NCBI GenBank assembly: GCA_963734625.1 | Contig: CAVTHW010000009.1 | Span: forward strand, 14,087-78,086 | Direction of reading: 5' to 3' | DNA length: 64,000 nt | Source of the DNA: CAVTHW01 sp963734625 | Lineage (GTDB): Bacteria; Acidobacteriota; Terriglobia; Bryobacterales; Bryobacteraceae | In this document: positions 55,615 through 64,000 of the stretch, piece after piece | How positions within the stretch are numbered: the first letter of the stretch is position 1 | Layout of the letters: the number at the start of each line of letters is the position of its first letter | Notes under the pieces: model-generated | The model's input: the letters and a program-made list of their open reading frames with translations, nothing else | Databases searched by the model: none | Told to the model about the DNA's origin: nothing | Made by a program: the position numbers and the translations under genes

Positions 55615-57013
55615 TTACGGAGTTGCGGCGAGAGCCGCGTCGGCGGTGGCCAGGCCAGCGCCAGTGGCGTCGGCTTCCCCAGCAAATCTGCGTTCGCGTG
55701 AGACCGGTCTGACTCGTGCACATTCCGACACCCGGGGCGAGATCGATCGCGCTGTCCTCGAGAATCTGCTTCAACGTCCGATGCGATCAGCGCATCGTCT
55801 TTCTGCGCCATCAGCGCCACGATGCCGGCAACGTGGGGCGTCGCCATGGACGTGCCGCCCAGGGAAGTAGTATGAAAGCTTCCCACTGGTAGTTCTGGTA
55901 CGGACCGACCACCCAGGTGCCCGGCGCGGCGACGTCCAGATCCTGCCCGGCACTTCGCACGGCTGGAGAAGTCGGCGATGTAGAAGTCGGCGGGATCGGT
56001 CGGATCCGCAACATCCCGGTGGTCCACCAAGCTCGGTATTCCCCAACGGACAGCCACGTCGCCGAGCCACCCCGATGCTGCCACAGAAATCACGGGCTCG
56101 TAGGCTCCAGGGTAGTGCATGCCTGCTGTTCCTTCGTTGCCGGCCGCTGCCACGATGATGACGCCCGTCAGCGATAGCGTAGTCGATGGCCGCCTTCTCC
56201 ATCGCGTCCAGAGATCCGGCCCTCCCAGGCTCATGTTGATCACGACTGGGTACCTGCAGTCCCCCGCGTTTCAGATCGGCGATGTACATGATGCCGCGGG
56301 CAATCACCGACGACCAGCCCGAGCCGTTCTGGTTCAGGAACCTTCACGGGGATCACGGTGGCCATGGGGGCGACCCCGTTGATGGGACGTACCGCGCCAG
56401 GCTGTAGCCCAGAATCGTGCTGGTCACGTGGGTCCCGTGCGAGTTCTGGTCGTGCTCCCACTTGTTAGGCTGTTCGGCTACCCTGCCCAACGTCTAGGGC
56501 GCCCCCGCCGGAGAAGCTCTGTCGCGTACTCTTCAGCGATTCGCTCCTGCCGGAAAGTACTGCCGCCAGGAGTCCAGCAGTCCCGTGTCAGGACGGCGAC
56601 GTACACGCCGGTTCCGTCGTAGCTGGCCACGCGGCCTACCCCAAAGTCCGTCACGTTGATGTGCGTCCAAGTTCCACGTGCTGCAAGCCGTCCACGAAAT
56701 TGGTGGCCGCCACCGTGTCGACCGGCGCGCCGGTGCGCTCGGCGTCCGGGTTCGCAGCCGCTACGTAAGGCAGCGCCCTGATCACAGCCAGTTGAGAAGC
56801 CGGCGCCTGCATGGTGAGGGCCTTGATGGCCGGGATCGTGTCTCGGATCTTCCCATACTTCGCCAAATTGGCCAGGACCTGAGACGTTACCGGAACCTTC
56901 AGGACTACGTTGATCCCGATGACCTGTTTGTCGGCCGGCGCCGCTGCGAGCAACATCGACGCCAGCACCAGTCCGGCACACAGAACTGCAAAGATCGACT
57001 TCCCGTTCCTCAT
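55615..57013 (-). pseudogene. Secreted subtilisin-like (S8) peptidase, about ten frame breaks
   Basis: Starts at ATG 57013 with a signal peptide (FAVLCAGLVLASMLLAAA) and an inhibitor-like prodomain (QVLANLAKYGKIRDTIPAIK). The catalytic domain is spread over three frames: VAVLDTG-like Asp site near 56600, SHGTHV with the His, IVAAAGNEGTAG and GTSMATPHVAG with the Ser. The last frame ends ATGAGLATADAALAATP at 55615. The triad survives, but single-base deletions and insertions disrupt it throughout, the same error type as at 48.7-52.8 kb. Confidence 0.8.
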
Positions 57014-57063
57014 GCAGATCCTCCAGTACAGAATCCGATTGCCAAGAGCAGATTATAGCGCTG

Positions 57064-58917
57064 TTACTTTGCCTGAGTCCCCGCCTGCAGGAAGGCCAGA
57101 AATTCCGCCGGGTTCCGGGTGAGGCCGGCGAAGCTCGCGATCACCTTGCCGTCGGGATCGACGATGGCGTAAAAGGGGATGGCCACGGTGTTGAACTTGC
57201 CGGTCAGAATCTGGCCATTCGACTCGGAGGCGGCGTCGGTGCCGTCGGTGTAGAGTTCCACCAAAACGAACTTGCTCAGAGCGCCGGCGATCTCCGGCCG
57301 CGGGAACATGTTGCTCTTCATCCAGTGGCAGTTGGTGCAGGCGTAACCGGTGAAATTCAGGAAGATCAGCTTGTTTTCGGCGCGGCCGCGGGCCAGCGCC
57401 TGCTCGTAGCCGTTCTTCATCCAGGCCGCCGTCCGGCCGGGCGCGAGCGGAATGTAGGCGTCCAATTCGCCGAGCTTGCCGCCGAACATCCCCGGCACCA
57501 GACCGATGGCGAAGGCTATGAACGCGACACCAATCAGCAGCCGCGCGATGCCGGCCTTGGCGCCGCGACGGACTCCCTCCATCGGCAGCAATCCCAGCAG
57601 GTACAGGCCCGGCAGGGCGAACAGGATCACCCAGATCGCCAGAAACCGCTCGCGGGTCAGGAGGTTGGTCTGGAGCACCGCGTCCACGTTGCTCACGTAC
57701 TTCAGCATCGCCGCCAGGATCACGAAGCCGAGCACGATCTTGATCCGCACCATCCACTCGCCGCTCTTCGGCAGACGGCCCAGATAGGAGGGGAAGAGCG
57801 CCAGCAGGAAGAACGGCAGGGACAGGCCGGTGGCGAAGGCGGCCATCCCGGCCAGCGGCCTGACGCCGCCGCCGGATACCGACCCGGCCAGCAGCGTCCC
57901 CACGAACGGCCCGACGCAGGCAAAAGCCGCCAGCGAGAAAGTCAGGCCCATGATGAGCGAGCCCAGCAGGCCGCCGCGCTGGGAGGCGCGGTTCATCCTC
58001 GTCAACAGGCCCGAGGGGAGAGTGATCTCGAAAGCCCCCAACAGGCTCAGAGCGAACGCCAGGAATACCAGGGCGATGAAACCGTTCACCCAGGGATTCG
58101 AGCCCAATTGAACCGTGCCGAAAGGCCCTAGGATGGCCGTGGCCGCCAGGCCCAGAGCGGAAAAGAGCAGAATGATTCCGAGCGAGAACACCGTTGCCTG
58201 CAGGACGGCCCGGCCGCGCGACCCGGTTTGCTTGTTCAAGAAGAACGAGACCGTGATCGGAATCATCGGAAAGACGCAGGGAGTGAAGATGGCGGCCAAT
58301 CCGAAACCGAATGCGATGAGAAGGAACGTGCCCAGCCCCTGCACCTCACCGCCGGCGTTCTGCAGCGGGGGCGGGGCGGCGGGACTCGATTTACCGGGCT
58401 GAAACAGGCTGTAGCCGGCGGGAATGCCGGACTCGACGACGGCGGCGGCCGCATCCACCGCGAATTGCGCGCTGGCCGTCTTTCGCACTGGCAGCAGGCA
58501 CTGCCGGGCGTCGCAGGCCTGATAACGGACCTGGGCGGCGAGATCGAAGGGGCCTGCCGCGGCGTCCTTCTTCAACTCGACGAGGATGAGAAACGTAACC
58601 TGCTCTTCGAAGAACTCGGTGTTGAGCTGGAAGTTGGGATCGAAGGCGACCTTCGGACGCGGCTGGTAGATCTGGAAGCCGGCCACGGCGGGATTGTCCA
58701 GCACGCGTATCGTCGTCGGAATCGGCCCCTGAGGCGTGGAGAGCGAATAGAGGTGCCAGCCAGGATCGATCCGGACCGCCAGCCGGGCCAGCGCCTTGCC
58801 GCCAGGCCGCGCCGCGGACCCATCGACGCTAAGCGACCAGTGGACCGGATCCAGCCGCTGGGCAAGGACAGAGCCGGCCAAACAGAGGAGCAATCCCGCT
58901 GTCCTGAACAGCTTCAC
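57064..58917 (-). CDS. dsbD: Thiol:disulfide interchange protein DsbD
   Basis: 617 residues, all three domains. Signal peptide 1-19; the N-terminal periplasmic domain has its redox cysteines in YQACDARQCLLP. The eight-helix membrane domain carries FTPCVFPMIPITVSFF and AFACVGPF. The C-terminal thioredoxin domain has FTGYACTNCHWMKSNMF (CxxC). It passes electrons from cytoplasmic thioredoxin to periplasmic proteins and could reduce the TlpA-like protein at 2.3 kb. It ends one base before plsX starts its own frame on the same strand. Confidence 0.95.
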   Translation of the reverse strand: MKLFRTAGLLLCLAGSVLAQRLDPVHWSLSVDGSAARPGGKALARLAVRIDPGWHLYSLSTPQGPIPTTIRVLDNPAVAGFQIYQPRPKVAFDPNFQLNTEFFEEQVTFLILVELKKDAAAGPFDLAAQVRYQACDARQCLLPVRKTASAQFAVDAAAAVVESGIPAGYSLFQPGKSSPAAPPPLQNAGGEVQGLGTFLLIAFGFGLAAIFTPCVFPMIPITVSFFLNKQTGSRGRAVLQATVFSLGIILLFSALGLAATAILGPFGTVQLGSNPWVNGFIALVFLAFALSLLGAFEITLPSGLLTRMNRASQRGGLLGSLIMGLTFSLAAFACVGPFVGTLLAGSVSGGGVRPLAGMAAFATGLSLPFFLLALFPSYLGRLPKSGEWMVRIKIVLGFVILAAMLKYVSNVDAVLQTNLLTRERFLAIWVILFALPGLYLLGLLPMEGVRRGAKAGIARLLIGVAFIAFAIGLVPGMFGGKLGELDAYIPLAPGRTAAWMKNGYEQALARGRAENKLIFLNFTGYACTNCHWMKSNMFPRPEIAGALSKFVLVELYTDGTDAASESNGQILTGKFNTVAIPFYAIVDPDGKVIASFAGLTRNPAEFLAFLQAGTQAK

Positions 58918-58918
58918 G

Positions 58919-59950
58919 TCAGTCCGCTTGAGCGGCGGTCAGCGCGTTTTCCGACCAGCGCTGCAATTCCTTTTCGATGCGTTTATTGATGTGGCCGCTC
59001 GAAAACTCCGCCGCCACGCGAATGGCGTTCTTGATCGCGTTGGCGTTGGAGCGTCCGTGGCAAATGATGCAGACTCCGTGGATGCCGAGCAGGGGCGCGC
59101 CCCCGTACTCGGAATAATCCAGTCTCTTCTTGAAGTCGCTATAGGCGGCCTTGGAGAGCGCGTAGCCGATCTTTCCCGCGATGGTCGCTTCGAGCGACTG
59201 CTGCAGCATCGTCTTCATGACTTCCACCAGGCCCTCGCTGACCTTGAGGGCCACGTTGCCGATGAATCCGTCGCAGACGATGACATCGGTCTCTCCGCTG
59301 TAGATGTCCTGCCCCTCGACGTTGCCGATGAAGTTCAGCGGCAAGGTCTTGAGCAAAGCGAAGGACTTGCGGGTCAGCTCGTTGCCCTTGTGCTCTTCTT
59401 CGCCGATGGAAAGCAGGCCTACGCGGGGGTTATCGGTGCGGAAAATGGTGCGCGAATAGATCTCGCCCATCACCGCGAACTGGGCCAGCATGCGCGGCGT
59501 GCAGTCCACGTTGGCGCCGACGTCCACCAATACGGCCGGCTTGCCGTTAAGAGTGGGGAAGGCGCTGGCCAGCGCCGGACGGGCAACCCCCGGCAGCATG
59601 CCTTGCACCAGCTTGGCCGTGACCATCACCGCGCCGGTGTTACCCGCCGAGACCAGGCCCGCGGCCACGCCGTCGCGCACCAGGCGGCAGGCCACCCGGA
59701 TGGAGCTGTCACGCTTGCCGCGGACGGCTTTCGCCGCGCTTTCCTCCATACTGACCCGTTCGCTGGCGTGAACAATCTGGATCGGCAGCGCGCTCGCTTC
59801 TTCGTGCTTGTCCAGTTCCTCGCGGATAAGTTCTTCGCGGCCGACTAGAATGACTTTGACGCCCAGCGATCTGGCTGCCCGGATCGCGCCCTCGACTTCC
59901 GTCTTGGGGGCGTGATCGCCGCCCATCGCATCCACAGCGATTGTTATCAT
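58919..59950 (-). CDS. plsX: Phosphate acyltransferase PlsX
   Basis: 343 residues. Forms acyl-phosphate from acyl-ACP for phospholipid synthesis. Start TIAVDAMGGDHAPKTEVEGA is diagnostic; VSAGNTGAVMVTAKL, DVGANVDCTP and DVIVCDGFIGNVALK follow. It is downstream of rpmF in the usual rpmF-plsX order. Confidence 0.96.
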   Translation of the reverse strand: MITIAVDAMGGDHAPKTEVEGAIRAARSLGVKVILVGREELIREELDKHEEASALPIQIVHASERVSMEESAAKAVRGKRDSSIRVACRLVRDGVAAGLVSAGNTGAVMVTAKLVQGMLPGVARPALASAFPTLNGKPAVLVDVGANVDCTPRMLAQFAVMGEIYSRTIFRTDNPRVGLLSIGEEEHKGNELTRKSFALLKTLPLNFIGNVEGQDIYSGETDVIVCDGFIGNVALKVSEGLVEVMKTMLQQSLEATIAGKIGYALSKAAYSDFKKRLDYSEYGGAPLLGIHGVCIICHGRSNANAIKNAIRVAAEFSSGHINKRIEKELQRWSENALTAAQAD

Positions 59951-59981
59951 TTTTGGGAGAAGCCCCTCGGCTTGCGCCGGA

Positions 59982-60164
59982 CTACTCCGCGGCTACCTCG
60001 ACAACCTCGCGGCCCTTGTAGAGCCCGCAGCGCGGGCACACCCGGTGGGGCAGTTTGGACTCGTGGCAGTTGGGGCACTCTGAAAGGCCCGCCGCCGTCA
60101 AATGGTCATGGGCGCGCCGGGTGGACGTGCGCCGCTTCGAGTGTCTTCGTTTGGGATTCGGCAT
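59982..60164 (-). CDS. rpmF: 50S ribosomal protein L32
   Basis: 60 residues beginning PNPKRRHSKRRTSTRRAHD, with the zinc-type cysteine pairs CPNC and CPRC near 30 and 44. Family length and position between DUF177 and plsX are standard. Confidence 0.97.
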   Translation of the reverse strand: MPNPKRRHSKRRTSTRRAHDHLTAAGLSECPNCHESKLPHRVCPRCGLYKGREVVEVAAE

Positions 60165-60211
60165 GAATCTATTCCTTACCTGTCCTTCTCGCTATGTCGT
60201 TATGCGGAGCG

Positions 60212-60730
60212 TCAGAGGTTTCGCAACGCGGCCCAACGGTCGTCCGGAGCCTTCACCTGGCAGCCACACGCTATCAGGTTCCGGTTCTGTCCGCAGACCG
60301 GGCAAATACCCTGGCAATCCTCTCTACAAATCTTCTGCATGGGCAGCGCCAGCAGGATCTGCTCGCGCAGGACGTCCTCCAACTCGAGCCCGTCGCCCTG
60401 ATAAAAATCGATCTCGCTGTCCGCCGTCTTCAAGGCTACCTCTCCCGAATCCGGCCCGGCCTCCACTGGAGCGTAATAAAGGTCGAAGTCCAGATCAAGC
60501 GGGTAGCCGGCGACTTCGAGGCACCTGTCGCACTCGGCTTCCATCTGTACGGCTAGATGGCCCTTAACCCGAATCTCACCCTTGGTGTTGGTGAGCAATT
60601 CCGCGCTTCCCTCGGTTTGCAGGGGCCCAGCCTGGCGCAGCCTCCGGTCCGGAAACTGGATCGTCCCGGCTGGAAGGGTCTCGTCAAAACAGACCTTCCG
60701 CAACTCCATCTCGTGTATGTTCAAGAACAT
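60212..60730 (-). CDS. DUF177 (YceD) family protein
   Basis: 172 residues. The N-terminal beta region contains the ECDRC-like zinc knuckle (MEAECDRCLEVAG). The C-terminus has the conserved CREDCQGICPVCGQN and ACGC. DUF177 proteins are linked to 23S rRNA accumulation in E. coli and plants and are nearly always encoded just before rpmF, as here. Confidence 0.92.
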   Translation of the reverse strand: MFLNIHEMELRKVCFDETLPAGTIQFPDRRLRQAGPLQTEGSAELLTNTKGEIRVKGHLAVQMEAECDRCLEVAGYPLDLDFDLYYAPVEAGPDSGEVALKTADSEIDFYQGDGLELEDVLREQILLALPMQKICREDCQGICPVCGQNRNLIACGCQVKAPDDRWAALRNL

Positions 60731-60759
60731 GGAGAGTTCTCCGCGGCTGCGGGCTCAAA

Positions 60760-61273
60760 TCAACACTTCATTATAGCGGGTCTGGAGCAGCGAGAGTGAA
60801 ACGCCTTCAGAAGCTTCTGGTAGGTCGAGGGGAGGCTTTCCGGCAGGACTCGCGTCTCGCCGACGGTGGTCATGAAGTTGGAATCGGCAGGCCAGCGCGG
60901 AAGAACGTGCATGTGCATGTGGCCGGCCACTCCCGCTCCGGCGCATTCGCCCACGTTCATGCCGAGGTTGAAGCCGCGCGGGCCATAGATCGCCCGCAGG
61001 TGCTTTTCGGCGAGGCGCGCCAGCGCCATCATCTCCGCCAGGGTGTCAGCGGCCGTGTCCTCGAGCGTCGCGGCGTGTTCGTAGGGCGCGATCAGCATGT
61101 GGCCGGTGGTATAGGGGTACAGATTGAGCAGAGACGAAGTTCTTCGCCCCCCGATGCAGAATGTAGTTCTCCGCATCCCGGTCCTGGGCGGCCTTCTCAC
61201 AGAAAATGCAGGCGTCGGAGGGAGTGGCGTTACTGACGTATGTGTAGCGCCATGGGCTCCACAGATGGTCCAT
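60760..61273 (-). CDS. HIT-family hydrolase, one frameshift near 61130
   Basis: Starts MDHLWSPWRYTYV at 61273 with a zinc-binding CIFC. After GAKNF the frame shifts by one base (an extra T before CTGCTC) and resumes LLNLYPYTTGHMLIAPY, ending at 60760 (about 170 residues). The histidine triad GHMHMHVLPRW is intact. The group includes Ap4A phosphorylases and nucleotide hydrolases. The extra base is probably a consensus error, because both halves are fully conserved. Confidence 0.87.
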
Positions 61274-61297
61274 GCTCGTGACCGGCCGGCCGCGCGG

Positions 61298-61633
61298 CTA
61301 GTTCGGCTGACCCGCTCCGGCGGGCGGCGGATCCTTGGGCGCGGCGACAACCACCGCCTCCTCGTTGACCAGGTCCTTAAGCTCCTTGCTGGGCTTGAAA
61401 TAGGGGATGCGCTTGGCCGGAACGTCCACCCGTGTTCCGGTCTTCGGGTTGCGGCCGACGCGGGCCTGCCGCTCTCGCGTCCGGAAGCTCCCAAAGCCGC
61501 GGATCTCGATCTTGTCGCCGCTGCGCAGGGCGCGCACCACGCTGCCGAAGATGGCCTCGACGATCACCTCCGACTCTTTACGGGTCAGTTCGACTACCCC
61601 CGAGACTTCCTCAATCAGATCCGCCTTTGTCAT
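61298..61633 (-). CDS. HU/IHF-family DNA-bending protein
   Basis: 111 residues. MTKADLIEEVSGVVELTRKE start, beta arm with GFGSFRTRERQARVGRNPKTG and the DNA-intercalating Pro in NPKTG. It looks like IHF-beta because it follows rpsA, as ihfB does in other bacteria. A strong GGGGAGGAG lies before the ATG. The Ala/Pro tail (VVAAPKDPPPAGAG) is longer than usual. Confidence 0.92.
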   Translation of the reverse strand: MTKADLIEEVSGVVELTRKESEVIVEAIFGSVVRALRSGDKIEIRGFGSFRTRERQARVGRNPKTGTRVDVPAKRIPYFKPSKELKDLVNEEAVVVAAPKDPPPAGAGQPN

Positions 61634-61658
61634 TTCGCTCCTCCCCTTTTTCCGTCGG

Positions 61659-63389
61659 TCACGATCGGTCGTCGCCCTGACCCTTGAGATGGATCACTTC
61701 CTCGATCGTCATCGTAGCCGCGGCAGCCTGGCGCTGGTAGTCCTCCAGACGGTTGCGCTCCTCGTCATCCGCGGCGGCCTGCATGCTCAGGCCTATCTTC
61801 TTCTCCGCTTCGTTCAGCCGGATAATCTTGAAATCCAGTTCTTCGCCCACCTGCACCGGCGGGTTCTCGCGGCCGCGCTCCGAGGCTCCCGGGATCTCGG
61901 AATTATGGCACAGCGCCTCGACGCCCGGCGCCAGTTCCACAAAGACGCCGAAACTGGCCAGGCGGCACACGTGGCCGTGCATGACGTCCCCCACCTGGTG
62001 CTCGCGGAAGAATGTCTCCCACGCGTCGGGCTGAAGCTGTTTGATACCCAGGGAGAGACGCCGGTTGGCGGCGTCGATGCTCAGGATGGCGGCCTGAACC
62101 ATCTGGCCCTTCTTCAGGATTTCGACCGGACTCTTGACATGCTTGGTCCAGGACAGGTCCGAGACGTGAACCAGCCCGTCGATGCCTTCCTCGATTTCGA
62201 CAAAGGCGCCGAAATCGGTGAGCTTGCGCACCCGTCCCTCCACCACGGACCCGATGCTGTAGCGGGATTCGACCGTGGTCCATGGGTCGGCTTCCAGTTG
62301 CTTGATGCCGAGCGAGATGCGCCGCTCCTTGCTTTGGACGCCCAGCACCACCGCTTCCACCTCGTCGCCCACCTTTACCACCTTGGAGGGATGCTTGAGG
62401 CGGCGGGACCAGGTCATCTCCGAAACGTGAATCAGCCCCTCCACTCCCGCCTCCAGTTCCAGGAAGGCCCCGTAATCGGTAATGCTGACCACGCGCCCGA
62501 TGACGCGGTGGTTAAGGGGGTAGTCGTCGGTGACGTGGCTCCAGGGGTCGGGCGCGGCCTGCTTCAACCCCAGCGAGATCCTCTCTTTCTCGCGGTCGAA
62601 CTTCAGCACCTTGACCGTGATTTCGTCGCCGAGGTGCAGAACCTCGGAGGGATGGCCCACGCGGCCGTAGGATATGTCGCTGACGTGCAGCAGTCCGTCG
62701 ATGCCGCCCAGGTCAACGAAGGCGCCGTACTCGGTGAGGCTCTTCACCACGCCCGTCACCAATGCGCCCTCCTGCAGCGCCGCCAGGACCGCCCCCTTGC
62801 GCACCTGGTGCTCGTCTTCCATGGCCAGCCTGCGGGACACGACAATGTTGCCCCGGCGCCGGTTCAGCTTGACGACCTTCACCGCGATGTCCTGACCGAT
62901 CAGGGTGTCGATGTTGTGGAGCGGCCGGATGTCGGCGTGCGAGCCGGGCATGAAAGCCTGCACACCCACGTCCACGGCCAGGCCGCCCTTGATCCGGCCC
63001 AGAACTCGCCCGGAAATCAGCAGCCGGTCGCGATGGGCCTTCTCCAGGTTCTCCCAGGCTCTGATCCGGCTGGCCTTCTCGTGCGAAAGCCGGATGTAGC
63101 CCTCGACCTCCTCGCCCTGGTGATCGACCACCACGTCGATCGTGTCTCCGGGCTGCACCGTTATGCTGCCGTCCGGCTGCGTAAACTGGCTGGTCGGAAC
63201 CAGCCCTTCGGACTTGTACCCGAAATCTACAATCACTTCGCTAGGGGTGACCTTGAGAACGTGGCCCTGGAGTACCTCGCCCTCGGCGGGGGGCGCGAAG
63301 TGCCCGTAGTCGTCGATGAGCTGTTCGTACTCCGTTATCTCGGCGGGAGGCAGCGGCATCTTCCGCACCTCGTCGTGATCACTGGCCAT
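61659..63389 (-). CDS. rpsA: 30S ribosomal protein S1
   Basis: 576 residues from ATG 63389. Six S1 RNA-binding repeats are visible, each with a GxVxxIxxFGAFVxLxxGxxGLxHxSD pattern (for example LTEYGAFVDLGGIDGLLHVS). It recruits mRNA to the ribosome. The frame extends to 63491, but MASDHDEVRKMP is the natural start. A long leader of about 165 bases precedes it, with a consensus promoter at 63560. Confidence 0.95.
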   Translation of the reverse strand: MASDHDEVRKMPLPPAEITEYEQLIDDYGHFAPPAEGEVLQGHVLKVTPSEVIVDFGYKSEGLVPTSQFTQPDGSITVQPGDTIDVVVDHQGEEVEGYIRLSHEKASRIRAWENLEKAHRDRLLISGRVLGRIKGGLAVDVGVQAFMPGSHADIRPLHNIDTLIGQDIAVKVVKLNRRRGNIVVSRRLAMEDEHQVRKGAVLAALQEGALVTGVVKSLTEYGAFVDLGGIDGLLHVSDISYGRVGHPSEVLHLGDEITVKVLKFDREKERISLGLKQAAPDPWSHVTDDYPLNHRVIGRVVSITDYGAFLELEAGVEGLIHVSEMTWSRRLKHPSKVVKVGDEVEAVVLGVQSKERRISLGIKQLEADPWTTVESRYSIGSVVEGRVRKLTDFGAFVEIEEGIDGLVHVSDLSWTKHVKSPVEILKKGQMVQAAILSIDAANRRLSLGIKQLQPDAWETFFREHQVGDVMHGHVCRLASFGVFVELAPGVEALCHNSEIPGASERGRENPPVQVGEELDFKIIRLNEAEKKIGLSMQAAADDEERNRLEDYQRQAAAATMTIEEVIHLKGQGDDRS

Positions 63390-63559
63390 GACCGAATCTC
63401 CAGGTCGAAAACACTGCCAATAGCCAGGCGGCCGCTTCGGAGGATTCCTTCTTGGGGCGGGGAAGCACACCAGGACGTCGATCCGGCCCACCCATTCCGA
63501 GAGCCCCCATGATCCGCGAGTTTGCGCCTACAAGCCGTTGGCAGATAAATACGTTAGAG

Positions 63560-63588
63560 AATATAGCGAAGCGACGTGGCGTTGTCAA
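63560..63588 (-). promoter_or_regulatory. Sigma-70 promoter of rpsA
   Basis: On the minus strand TTGACA (63583-63588) and TATATT (63560-63565) are separated by exactly 17 bases. This is close to the perfect consensus and points at rpsA, 171 bases downstream. The transcript leader is therefore about 160 bases and could hold S1 autoregulatory structure. Confidence 0.85.
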
Positions 63589-63610
63589 CCGGCAGGAACC
63601 GAGCACCGCC

Positions 63611-63880
63611 CTATGCCGCGGTGAGAGCGCGCAAACGGAGAGCGGCCCGGGACTTGTAGCGGGCGGCGGTGTTCTTCTTGATGATGCCCCACTTCGCCGC
63701 GCGGTCAATAACCGAAAACGTCGTGGGCAGGGCCGCCTTGGCGCCCTGTAGGTCTTTGGCTTCCAGCAGCTTGCGGAACGTGCGGACTTGGTGCCGGAAA
63801 CGGGATTTGCGCGCTACGTTTACGGCGGTGCGCCGCTCAGCCTGGCGGTCGCGCTTTATCGCGGAAATGGTATTGGCCAT
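63611..63880 (-). CDS. rpsT: 30S ribosomal protein S20
   Basis: 89 residues, MANTISAIKRDRQAERRTAV at the start; Lys/Arg-rich helices bind 16S rRNA. Length and composition are standard. Confidence 0.96.
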   Translation of the reverse strand: MANTISAIKRDRQAERRTAVNVARKSRFRHQVRTFRKLLEAKDLQGAKAALPTTFSVIDRAAKWGIIKKNTAARYKSRAALRLRALTAA

Positions 63881-63919
63881 CTACTCGGAACTCACTCCTT
63901 AAGGATCAACTCCTTCTGT

Positions 63920-63948
63920 GAGCATATCGCAACGCGCACTCCGGGTCA
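63920..63948 (-). promoter_or_regulatory. Sigma-70 promoter of rpsT
   Basis: Minus-strand TTGACC (63943-63948) and TATGCT (63920-63925) with a 17-base spacer, 40 bases before the rpsT start. AAGGAG lies 15 bases before the ATG. Beyond 63948 nothing recognisable is seen to the window edge. Confidence 0.75.
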
Positions 63949-64000
63949 AACCCCTCTTATCACTGCCCTTCGAGTACTTCAGTTCTAAGTAACCGGGGTA

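Overview
The window is one contiguous stretch of a GC-rich bacterial chromosome, most likely an acidobacterium of the Bryobacterales / Candidatus Solibacter type. That placement is an inference from gene content: a TIGR03437-type secreted protein, two DUF1080 (3-keto-disaccharide hydrolase) paralogs, a DUF2339 giant membrane protein, a collagen-repeat surface protein and a stand-alone sigma-54 activator, together with ordinary housekeeping genes. No rRNA, CRISPR array or complete insertion sequence was seen. Two tRNAs are intact: Leu(UAG) near 4.9 kb and Val(GAC) near 52.9 kb.

Layout. 0-2.2 kb: a minus-strand pterin operon (two PTPS paralogs with different active-site residues, then FolE) followed by a small hypothetical gene and a LysW-like zinc ribbon. 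2.2-4.9 kb: a TlpA thioredoxin, then a broken DUF1537 kinase and PdxA-type dehydrogenase pair that probably degrades a four-carbon acid sugar. 5-12 kb: an OmpA/Ig-repeat envelope protein and an operon of split transketolase, a response regulator that lacks its phosphoacceptor Asp, and a short PaaK-like protein. 11-18.5 kb: an accessory patch built around yifB/comM. Fragments of a second yifB (5' end at 18.5 kb, 3' ends at 13.8 and 12.2 kb) flank an intact yifB, a DUF4258/DUF2283 pair, a nucleoside-deoxyribosyltransferase-like gene, DUF1080 and GH16 genes, a tRNA 3'-end fragment and a possible integrase remnant. 18.6-24 kb: a collagen-like protein with 96-bp repeats, a TIGR03437 protein and a sigma-54 activator. 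24-36.4 kb: a plus-strand run of membrane and signalling genes (SpoIIE phosphatase, MFS-acyltransferase-ligase fusion, DUF2339, two coupled radical SAM enzymes, M28 peptidase). 36.4-42.6 kb: two small secreted proteins and a CheB-CheR-PAS plus hybrid-kinase pair. 42.6-47.6 kb: a hairpin cluster with a 37-bp duplication, BadF kinase, pgk and an acquired-looking DUF4143 ATPase. 47.6-52.9 kb: aldo/keto reductase, then a nucleotidyltransferase and a giant GHMP kinase-UDP-sugar pyrophosphorylase fusion, both shredded by single-base indels. 53-57 kb: DUF2520-panB-panC and a frame-broken subtilase. 57-64 kb: dsbD, plsX, rpmF, DUF177, HIT, IHF/HU, rpsA and rpsT, with clear sigma-70 promoters for the last two.

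Data quality matters here. Several otherwise well-conserved genes carry one-base frameshifts (near 3.15, 3.51, 3.98, 29.47, 34.25, 53.42 and 61.13 kb). Two regions (48.68-52.8 kb and 55.7-56.9 kb) are dense with them while every frame still encodes recognisable family motifs. I read most of these as consensus errors rather than real gene decay, but reads are needed to decide.

The strongest candidates for something new are the nested yifB structure with its small effector/toxin-like cargo, and the sugar kinase-pyrophosphorylase fusion.
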